Source: Undaria pinnatifida
Taxonomy: Eukaryota; Sar; Phaeophyceae; Laminariales; Alariaceae
DNA length: 64,000 nt
Reading direction: 5' to 3'
NCBI GenBank assembly: GCA_012845835.1
Contig: JABAKD010000022.1
Location: 3,802,444 to 3,866,443, forward strand
Shown: in pieces, positions 54,718 through 64,000 of the stretch
Layout of the letters: each line of letters begins with the position of its first letter
Numbering within the stretch: the stretch's first letter is position 1
Program-made: the position numbers and the translations under genes
Notes under the pieces: generated by a model
What the model was told of the DNA's origin: nothing
The model's database searches: none
What the model saw: the letters and a program-made list of their open reading frames with translations, nothing else

Positions 54718-57700
54718 TCAGCAATAGTGGCAACACGTTGCGTTCAACCGCACCTCTTTCCTCTTCGCTCGGTCCTTCTCCTTGATCAGCTTGACTTCAA
54801 ACTCGTGGCACGATTGCACTGTAAACTTCGGAAGCCTGCACATGTGTGACGCACGGCGGTGACGGTGTAGATGGAGTGTGACTGTAATTCAGTGTACATA
54901 ATATGATGCCAGCGGTTCAAAATTGGACCGACAGGAAAACAAACAAAAATGACGTATCTCGGTCGAATAACCTTAACGTTGGATGTCCCCCATCCCGCGC
55001 ATAGATTGGTCGCATGCAGTACTGGACAAGAATCCGACGACAAACAAGGCATGCTGTTCCTACCCGACTGAGTTTCGATAATAGCCCACCCCGCGCAAAC
55101 GACCCGATCGTTTACTGTTGATGCAGCATAACTTACGCTGATGGATTAACCACGCGAGGATCACGCCAAAAGTAAGGGTGGTCCAGTGCTTCCGCTGCCG
55201 ACAGCCGCTTTGTAGGATCGAGAGTCAAAAGCTTGTCCACCAAATCCACTCCCAGACGGTCAAATCTTTGGGGAAATCGAAGACACGGCACAAGCACGGG
55301 CATCAATCAGTGTTGTAGTCCTTCTACACAATAATAAAACTAGATGTCTAAGAAGGAAAGCACGTTCGAGCACATTCGTTTCAGGGGGCAATCGACCAGC
55401 ACGTGAATCACAGAACTCGTTGGAGCGCGATGAATGTCCCTCAAATTATAAACCCAGCCCTTCCAACTGCTTACTGTAGTTCATCCGACGCCCTCGAATT
55501 AACAGTATACATGCGTTTCATACACCTTCACACGTAGAAGCATCTGCGTGACCCTAGGAGGTGAGGTAGCCTACCAGGTCGCCGTGAGGACGTGGTAGGA
55601 CCGCAGCCCGAGTTACTCGTCAACTCCAATCCATCTATACACGGATACGGACAACTACGGCCTCAATGTAGGACCAATTTCCCGTATGACCTCAGCAAGT
55701 ATGTCGTACATACAAAAAAACCCACCGCCGTCATTCGTAGCGCATCTTCCGGTTTGACCAGCTAAAAAAATGTGCAGAGGCGGGCAAACAGAAAGAAAAA
55801 AAGATCCGCAAGGAACTGGGTGGATTAACAACGCCAAGCGGAGCAACGGGGGAACCAGCATCTGCCTGGAGTTTCGTAAGGCCGTTTCTTAGTAGAGTTC
55901 GCGAAAGCCATCGCCACAGCACACGAAAACTGCCACAGCAAAGCAAGAAGACGAGCCTATTCGACGCGGGCCTTCTGTTTGATGCAACAACCTCGTTGAA
56001 ACAATGCAGGAACGCCATCCTTCTGGAAAGGGAGAGTTCAAAGTTGCTGTGCAACGGCATTAAGTCATACTACGGCAACCGACCTAAACTTGGTGTTGAT
56101 TGACCTTGGTCTCTGATCTTCTGCCGCCTTGGCATACAACGACCAATCTGGCAACTGCGCGTAAGATGGCGGGGAGTGTAGCGAGATAAAGCGACGCACG
56201 GTAGACAAACGACCACAAGACATGGATTAGACAATTGTGCATAGTGACGGCAGACTTGATCCCCGTAGCCTCCGGAGCATTCGTAATCGCGCAGTACCTG
56301 GCATCAGGTAGGCATGTGGTTTGCGCCCCCACACTCCCCGCATTCTCACTCCCTGCAAACTCATGCAAACCTAACTGTACCGTCCATGCGCAAAATAATG
56401 ATGAGCAAAAACAGAGGCTATGGCAGCGAGCTCTGTGAACATTTTCGTGTTTTTTTTTGTTTTTGTTTTTTTGCACACTTTTACTTTCCAGCTTCTGGAC
56501 AAGCCGTGGTCACAGGTGTCATCCCTTCTCCTCCCCGGTTCTTGCCTTCAATTTTTATCGCGCATAGGGTTCAGCAATCCCACTGCTCGTCGATTGTTCA
56601 TCGAGTGTTGCTAACTCACGCTCTCGCGCTTTCCGCAAGTCAATTTGTCCACAAGAAAAAGTCCCAACGAATTTATACGAGTATGCACTCGGCGGGGCTC
56701 GAACTCACGAAACTGACCTATACCAGGCTCGAGGATAACCTGATACGCCACCGGGGCGACCGGTCGTGAATTAGGTACTCCGGGCTCCAGCGAATTTTAC
56801 TGGCGTTTGTTCGGACTGTCTTATTCCCTTTGAGACTTGAGAGATTAAAATTGTGGACAAACCTGACCATTACAGCATCGGCAACACGAAGCAATACGAG
56901 CTGCTGGGTGGGGTAGTTGATGTGACCGAACTGCAATCCAGGGACAGCTGTAAGACACGCGAGCAGCAATACTTGTACGGTATCTAGACTCTCTTCCAAA
57001 AAGGCTGATAAACCGCACGTTACATGTCGCTTTTAGGAGGCTCTTAAGTGGCTTTTTAGGTGGACCCCAAAAGGGTGAAGGCAATATGAAAAAAGCTGAT
57101 TCACACAGTGCGCCTTGTGAAATAATTGGTGAGTTACTTACTCGGGTTACATGATGTGCATTGCGCGTGAAGTTGTATAGCGTTGAAAAAAGCCACTGTG
57201 CAGAAGTAGTACAGCATTACACACATCCTCACCTCTGCGCGGTCTGGCCATGATTCGTCTGTTGGCGTACCGCAAAGCGAATAAATCAAATTCAGCTGTT
57301 CCTGCTCGTGCGTGCCAGGTAGGATAGGGCTCTCGTACAAGAGCTCGGCTAGGATGCAGCCGACAGACCACATGTCCACAGCAGGGCCGTACTGATATCG
57401 AAAACGAAAGAACGTAAGACAGTGAATAGATTAAGCGTATGCAGCCAAATAGCTGGCATGCACGCGGGGGAGTGATACAAGTTCCCCTACTGAAAAATCA
57501 ATGGTCGCCTAGATGAAAACGCGCAAGCCAAAAACACCAAGATTATCTCGGCACACTTGCCGAAGGTTGTGAATTAAAAATATGGTGCGCCAAAATTCCC
57601 CGCACGCCATATGTGCGCATCAAATCTAGAATGTACGGTGCTTACCCTTGTTGTGCGTAGAAGCACCTCTGGCGGTCGGTACCACAGGGTGATCACAGTA

Positions 57701-60700
57701 GGCGTGTGATGTCTTTGGTTGTCGTGGAAAGAACGGGCCAGACCCCAGTCGCCAACCTGGTCAAGCGTTGGCCGGCCAACATATCCAACCGTCAGCGCAT
57801 GCATGACTCACCACCAAAAAAACATATGCGTACGAAATGCCTCCTAGTGGATGCGCCTCAGCCGGAGGGTGGCTAGAACCTTCTAGGACCCCGCTGTGAA
57901 TATAGCCGGTCGCCCCGGTGGGGTATCAGGTTATCCTCGAGCCTGGTATAGGTCAGTTTCGTGAGTTCGAGTCCCCCCGAGTGCATACTCGTATAAATTC
58001 GAAGGGACTTTTTCTTGTGCACAAATTGACTTGCGGAAAGCGCAAGAGCGTGAGTTAGCAACACTCGATAAAAAATCGACGAGCAGTGGGATTGCTGAAC
58101 CCTATGCGCGATAAAAAATGAAGGCAAGAACCGAGGGGGAGAAGGGACGACATCTGTGACCACGGCTTTGTCCGGACGCCGGAAAGTAGAAGTGTGAAGA
58201 AGGGAAAAAGAACAAAAAAATAGCGCCATCTTGGTTCGGTGAGTATCTCCGACTGACCTTGAGGCGCCCGTTTGCTCCGATGAGCAGGTTTGCCAATTTC
58301 AGGTCACGGTGCATAACCTGCGCGGCATCAGCGATATAGAAGGGAAAGATATTGGGTACTCACAATTGCTCTCACATTAATCCATCGCCACAATATAGTT
58401 TTATCACAAGACAGGCTCTGGAAACGTCACGACAGATATAATAAGATTAAATATTTTTCCAAGCGTACAAGGTATGCATACCGATACCTGGCGCAACAAC
58501 CAATACACACTCGGATATCGTAGGCAAAACAAAAAAAAGTCACATACAGTACCGGGTACCAGGTATGTCTCAAACTTTCAAACTTGAAAAAAAGAGTACA
58601 CGAACTACGAAACGAAAAAGTTGAAAACATTGCTCGATGCCTCTACCGCTACCTATTGCCTATTACTAGGAGCAGATATAATAAGATTAAATATTTTTCC
58701 AAGCGTACAAGGTATGCATACCGATACCTGGCGCAACAACCAATACACACTTGGATATCGTAGGCAAAACAAAAAAAAGTCACATACCGGGTACCAGGTA
58801 TGTCTCAAACTTTCAAACTTGAAAAAAAGAGTACACGAACTACGAAACGAAAAAGTTGAAAACATTGCTCGATGCCTCTACCGCTACCTATTGCCTATTA
58901 CAAGGAGTTCATATCGGTTGTAGGCGTATGTCCGTGCGCCATGCAAAGCGCGCCAAACGATCTGTTGCTACCGAAGAATAAGTCATTTCCGTGATTTTCT
59001 AGAGCGGCACCTGCGTTGAGGCCATCTCCTACAATACCGTATCCGAATTCGAACATGAGATAGACTTTCGGGTCGCAGAACCAGACGCGCAGGATCGGAG
59101 CGAAACCCTCTTACATATTGTATTTTTCTTTTTTGCTCGTCCCATATATTATCTTCACAATTCTTCTCCTTCTCCTTCCCTAGACGTAGCTCAGACCCGG
59201 GGTCACTAAGCAGGCTCTTCTCCCACCTCCCCAATACCGTACGCGCCTTCGTTTTACCGCAAGAATAATTCAGCACTTTCTTCCCTCGTCGACTGGCGTC
59301 GAATTGTGCTTACCCACGCTATAAAGCGTTCTCGGCAGTTGGTGTTTCTAAAAAATTTAAGTATTTATAGCGAAATTTGAACCCCTGACTCCAACCTTAG
59401 TAGTGGTCGAGGTGACTTCAACCTTAGTCGTGTTCGAGGTAACCACTATAGACCACCAGGGCGAGCGAAAGTGAAACCCGAATTTACAGAGTGTTTTTGG
59501 GACAAAGTTCTCGCGAAATAATCAACGGCGATCGCTCGACGACGTACTCGTACGAGTTCGCCGCACCAGGGCATCTCAGCGCACGCATATGAAGCTTTGT
59601 CGGTGCGGCAAGGGAAATACGCCGTGTGCGCTTCACGTGAGCAGGATTGTCTTCTCCCTCGCTTCCGTCGATTTCGTTCATCAAGCAACGTCCTCGTCCT
59701 CGACGACAACGAGCAGTGTGTGTTTTGTCTTCCACCTCGCTCCCGTCGATCTCGTGCATCAACAGCGACATGTCGCAGACGGCGGCTGTCCTCGTCCTCG
59801 ACGACAACGAGTAGTGTGCGTTTTGCCTTCCCCCTCGCTCTCGTTGATCCCATGCATCAACATGTCGAAGACGGCGGCTGTCTTCGTCCTCCACGACAAC
59901 GAGCAGTGCGTATTTGGCGTTTGGCGAATGCTGCAATCGCGACTGCGGGGAGAGTGGCAAGGCTCTCATAGTTGACACCATTACTACTATCCGATCCCAT
60001 CGGCTCGTGGTGTGGTCCGAGGTGTGTGTCAGTGGGTAGCCGGACACAGCAGCAGCAGCACGAGTACGCCTATGGTACGTGTTGCTTGCTCAGCAGATAG
60101 ATATGTCTGATGTGCGGCTTATGTCTTGCACGACTGTGTTGCTGTGTTCGGTTTGTTACCACGCTTGTCGCCTCCCATGACGTATGGACCCCCACATCCG
60201 GATGCTATTTTCGGATATTATTTATCCGAAACTGGGCCCCCATTCCCGGGTGGAGGCCGACCAAAAACGATACCCGAAAACGGAAGCCTGGAAATCATCC
60301 GTTTCGGGTCTATAAGACATGCAAAATGGTTCGCGATTCAAAGAAGTTCATTTTCAGATCCAGAAACGGTGTTATAAGACATGGCCTGAAACGAAGTAAA
60401 GACACGTACTGCGCTTCAAAATACTCGTATTGACAAGGCCAAGCGCGCGTCAGTCAAGGTGCATCATAGGGAGAGAAGGCGCCACAGACACACGATGCTA
60501 AACAACGGCCAGAAACACAATACTCAACAATTTCTTCATGTGAATCGGGGTACCTTGTTGGTGTGCATGTAGGCGATGGCATCCAGCATCTGCTTCATGT
60601 AGGTCTTGATGTGGGTCGCCGTGAGGTTCACTTGGGAGCTGTTGGCGAGGGCCCACAGATCGTATTCGAGGTACTCGAAGGCCATGTACACATCACCTTG

Positions 60701-61790
60701 CTGCGGGTGCATCGCGCGTGCGATCGGTCTAAAATTAAGAAATCGCAAGTTTCAAAGATGGACTTGTTGTCGTGTTCGGGATTGGTAGACATACACGTGC
60801 TACTCGTACATAGTACATTCCGACAAAATCTGAGAAAACAACTTCAGTGGGTAGGGGTCCGACGACCGGGGTTGGAGACATGCTGCCGGCTACGACCATC
60901 ACCCACGCTCTTTCTGGACAAATTGGTCAGATGACGCAGACGACATAGCGCCAATAGCAACCTACCAGTATAACAAAGCGAATGTTGGGCCACGAGACGC
61001 ATTGCTATCCGGTATCAGTTAGGGAAGTGGTGCGTTTTCGGCATCGTTGCAAATATACGAAAAACATGATGACCAGCCCAAATTGTAGCCCTGATGCGAG
61101 ACTGTTGGGCGGTTGCGATTACCTACTATCATACCTTGCCATCTTCAACTTTGCCATGTGAGTCCGTGACAACCTCGAGGAGCTCGACAATGTTGTCGTG
61201 GGTAAGGGATCGCAAAATGCGAATTTCGCGGATAGAGGTGATGGGGAATCCGCCCTGCACGGAAGAGCAAAACATGAAGAGGAAATCGTGACGGTCAGAA
61301 GATTGTACATACATTCTCGAGAGCGCAACCGGTGGTGCAATTGCCACTTGGGGTATGCGACACGAATAAAGCAGCAGAGCTACTCTTTAAGCGGATCAGG
61401 CAGGCGTGTCATAAGAGAGCACACTCTCAGCCTGGCTGAATCCGTCCTTAAGGGAAACGAAGAGGTAGCAACGATGGGTATACAACGCAGCACCAGCCGA
61501 CCAGGGATCATCTACCCATAAAAAAAACGTTCCCTTTTTTCATTCATCAGTGGAAGCGGTAAACGGTGCCAGAGTCAGAATCCCATCAGCGTTTGAGGCC
61601 CCACACTTGAATGATGCGTATCAACCAGACGCCGGCTTCGAGGAGCTTGAGCAAAGCACAGATATAGCAGTATGCTAGCACACGGCGTGCAAAGCTGACT
61701 TACATCGCAAGAGTTTCCTTCCTTGTCAGTTGCCTTGATCATCTTCAACGCGACCACAAGCTCACTGCCTGGTTCTTTCGCTTTCCATAC
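54718..61790 (-). CDS. CDK9/CDK12-like cyclin-dependent kinase, 5' end missing
   Basis: Transcription-type CDK, expected to bind a cyclin and phosphorylate targets such as RNA polymerase II. Exons (minus order): 61704-61790 (VWKAKE...VALKMIK with the ATP-site lysine), 61135-61254 (GGFPITSIREIRILR, the cyclin-binding helix, as PITALRE/PITAIRE in CDK9/12), 60554-60728 (FEYLEYDLWAL...YMHTNK), 58258-58317 (VMHRDLKLANLLI, catalytic loop), 57646-57756 (VGDWGLARSF...TPTVITLWYRPPE, with T-loop threonine), 57233-57391 (YGPAVDMWSVGCIL...GTPTDESWPD), 57014-57095 (LPSPFWGPPKKP), 55137-55265 (FDRLGVDLVDKLLTLDP...YFW) and 54718-54835 (LPKFTVQSCHEFEVKL...stop TGA). Splice sites include GTAAGT at 61703 and 55136. 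Oddities: DFG is DWG; phases do not fit exactly at two junctions (61135 to 60728, and 57233 to 57095, where a GTGTAA donor 10 nt downstream would fit). The glycine-loop exon was not found. Kinase identity is certain; subfamily is inference. Confidence 0.9.
56450..56763 (-). mobile_element. SINE family A, full length, in kinase intron
   Basis: T-run at 56450-56472, body matching the 7261 copy and head ending CCACCGGGGCGACCGG. TCGTG flanks both sides (56445-56449 and 56764-56768), a likely target-site duplication. It lies in the intron between exons 57014 and 55265, in the same strand sense as the kinase. Confidence 0.9.
57907..58219 (+). mobile_element. SINE family A, full length, in kinase intron
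   Basis: Head CGGTCGCCCCGGTGGGG with B-box GAGTTCGAGTCCC and A-rich end. ATAGC flanks both sides (57902-57906 and 58220-58224). It fills 313 bp of the 501-bp intron between exons 58258 and 57756 and is antisense to the kinase; its end is 34 bp from the donor. Confidence 0.9.
58434..58907 (+). repeat. 240-bp tandem duplication in kinase intron
   Basis: Copies start at 58434 and 58674 (AGATATAATAAGATTAAATA). They are nearly identical, apart from a 5-bp AGTAC insertion before CCGGGTACCAGGTATG in the first and a few substitutions. This points to recent duplication. Confidence 0.95.
59119..59466 (-). mobile_element. SINE family B, in kinase intron
   Basis: Reverse copy with head TGGTGGTCTATAGTGG, B-box-like GGGGTTCAAATTTC, body words shared with 18745-19077 and a T/A-rich end. 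It lies in the 2.2-kb intron between exons 60554 and 58317. Confidence 0.8.
59640..59920. repeat. tandem repeat, about 90-110 bp unit, in kinase intron
   Basis: (G)TCCTCGTCCTCGACGACAAC and GAGCAGTGTG recur at about 59695, 59790 and 59885, with TTCC(A/C)CCTCGCTC-type words between. It produces open frames on both strands, but its repeats and intronic position argue against a gene. Confidence 0.75.
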
Positions 61791-64000
61791 CTGCCGCGCA
61801 GGGTGGTTTCGCGTAAGCTGGTGTAAAAAGAAAGCACAAATCGCACGAACTCAAATATGGCACTTTTTCGGCCTAACAAACAAAGCTCGAGGTGACGAAC
61901 AAGTTGCGTTGAAAAACACATGCCGCTACCGGTACTTTTGGTGGTTTCACCTTCCGAGTATCAGACACACGCGCATACGACCGTGAAATACAATACAGTC
62001 GTACATGTGGCACTACTTCGACAGCCATATCGAACAGCATCATTGAGCACAGGGGGTTCTGCAAATTTCACGCAACTAAGAAGTAATTAGCGCAACTTCC
62101 TTCACCTATGATACGATGGCGTGTTTGGCGGGACACCTACACCAGCAAGAGGGGAGGACATAGTCGGGTGCTTCGCCGTATACTAATCCATTGTTTGGCA
62201 ACTCGTTTCACATTTTGGTATCGTCCAAAGCCAAAGTCGAAACACGTGTAGTGTGGATAGACGTTGGCTGTGCTATGTATATTAATATTACTCGTGCTTG
62301 TCCATGGCCGTTGGCCCTCTCCAATACTTCGAACTATATATGTACGTCTCGGCAAGACCACATCAAATTTGCGCAGACGCGGATGGCAATGTCCATGTCC
62401 TGCACACAATGTGCAGCACGTACATCATACAGACATGTTTCGAGCCTCCGTCACTGCCGAATATTCACCGTCCCACTTTCCGTCCTAATCTCCTTGGTGT
62501 GCACACGGGTGGCCCCGAGACTCTTGCTTAGCGACAAAGAACAGTTTGGCACATAACAGTCGTTTCATGCACGGAGGTTTAATATTCTACGCTCGTCTAG
62601 TGGGCATTGCGTGTGGGCACTGCGTGTGTATCCTAGCGGTTCAGTGGAGACATTTACGGGGATCGTGCTTCTTCAGCGTGTATAACTGTACTAGTGTTGC
62701 GTGTACGGTCGATCATCGCCTCGCTCTATTGATGCTCTTACCGCCCATCGTATACAACTAATATGTTCTTGTTGTCAGTTCAGGCCATCAGTCGTGACTG
62801 TGCCAACTTGCTTGCACACACTAGTGGCGAAAAGGTCAAGAGCCTCCAAGACGTAATTACGTAGAGCCAGTCGCGCCTCCTACAGTGTCGCTTACTACAG
62901 TGTATACAGTGCGTCGGGCAGCCATCGGACCCGCGAACGCTCCTCTGACCGGTTGGTCCTGACAGCATTGACAGCAAGCGCAAGCTGCATATGTGCTGAC
63001 GCACCCCTAAAGTTGATGCTCCTGGTGGGAGACGCGAGCCTCATCGAACCATGGACGGTCTCACCAGCTGGGAGTTGGCTACCGCCGGAGCTGTAAGCAT
63101 GAGCTACAATCGTCCTGAGGGACATCTACAGAAGGTATATAGCTGCCCTTGGCGTTGTCTGGACACACCATTTCCACGCTTGCGGATATCGCAGCTTTGT
63201 GGTATCTATTCGAATCTTCTCTTGTTACACCTCCTGCTTGATGTGCGTCATGCAAGCTATAACTTGTACCAAGCACGTAGCAGTGTCCAATGCGCATCTT
63301 CGCACGGCGATCTTATGCGTACAGCACATAGCTGCAATGGATGTAGACCCCTCAAGACTTGATAGTTGATAGTATCACTTGTTGGACTGCATCAAACACC
63401 TAGCCATGACACTGCTGTGCTCCGTCAAAAAAGACGCCCAACCGTTTTTAGTGCACCAGGCAACGGCTACCGCTGTCTGTTTGAAGTCTGCTAGTGTAGA
63501 CCACATCAACTGCTTAACCCTTTCGGGTCCCAGGTGTAGGCGTAGCGTAGGCGTCAGGAGCGACAAACAATGTGAAAATCCCTGTCGTCAACACTAAATC
63601 GCTGATATTGCTCGCAATATATCCCAAGAAAACTGTTCGTTGGTGCCGTTTTGTAAAATCGTGCGCAAATGCCGCGATATATCAATAACCGAGCGCAACC
63701 AAAGCGGGACACGCGATGGATAGACAGGGAAGTACCGTTTACAGCAAAAAAATCCAAAACTAGCGCTCTTGGCGACCCTGCCCCCCCGCATATAAGAGCT
63801 GATTTAGTGATGCACACATTGGTCCAGATACCCAGTAGGGGTGTAATTGTCACGTTTACGGCTCAACTTGTCACTCAACGCCCCAAACCAGGCAGACGCT
63901 TACTGCTAAGAGCAGATACACAGCCCCCGGGCCATCATGGTGCTATGCCTTTCATGCTGCAGAACCTTGGGAGGGCAAGATGATAATTTCGAGACAAGAT
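61791..64000. other. region upstream of the first recognised kinase exon
   Basis: The exon with the glycine-rich loop and start codon should lie here or beyond the window, on the minus strand. A frame near 62330-62370 reads YIVRSIGEGQ, but lacks the TYG that should follow. No other gene is recognised. Composition is mixed, with no clear repeats. Confidence 0.4.

Noticed and set aside
59484-60047. 187-residue minus-strand ORF
   Set aside because: It is built from tandem repeats inside a kinase intron and overlaps equally open frames.
62300-62380. YIVRSIGEGQ as the kinase glycine loop
   Set aside because: The expected G-x-G-TYG continuation and a donor site are missing; the resemblance is too short.

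Overview
This is a eukaryotic nuclear window with few genes and many transposons. Its only clearly recognisable cellular gene is an intron-rich cyclin-dependent kinase (minus strand, 54.7-61.8 kb). At least nine exons are joined by mostly GT-AG introns, several with GTAAGT donors, and the 5' end lies in unresolved sequence or beyond the window. The intron-rich CDK (with DWG in place of DFG) and Ty3-type retroelements with chromodomain and Tudor-like tails suggest a stramenopile, perhaps a brown alga. That assignment is inference from style, not proof.

Layout, left to right. 1.4-6.7 kb: a Ty3-type retroelement on the minus strand, with a proline-rich Gag carrying a CCCH zinc finger and a protease-RT-RNase H Pol that lacks integrase. 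7-22 kb: mostly non-coding sequence with a tRNA-derived SINE (family A), a second SINE family (B), a 530-bp TA-flanked MITE, a 460-bp tandem duplication and a perfect GC-rich hairpin. 22.8-37.2 kb: a large, decayed Ty3 retroelement on the minus strand, bounded by two near-identical 270-bp LTR-like repeats. In its reading direction it holds an 84-bp satellite array (27 or so monomers alternating in two types), a broken gag with a CCHC knuckle, a coding repeat array, a NADAR (YbiA-like ADP-ribose N-glycosidase fold) domain, an RNase H remnant, and integrase followed by a chromodomain and a Tudor-like domain. 37.9-45.2 kb: a recently inserted non-autonomous LTR element with two 458-bp LTRs that look identical by eye and a copia-type RNase H scrap inside. 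45.3-49 kb: a possible small two-exon gene, tandem repeats, a zinc-binding ORF and a solo LTR/leader cut by a SINE. 49.5-51.2 kb: a truncated copia gag-protease. 54.7-61.8 kb: the CDK gene, whose introns carry two SINE-A copies, one SINE-B and tandem repeats.

The most unusual content is the NADAR domain lodged inside a Ty3 element, together with a satellite whose monomer shares a motif of about 20 bp with the leader just before that element's gag start. This suggests that the satellite grew from the retroelement's untranslated leader. All assignments come from reading translated motifs and repeats by eye; no database or alignment was run.
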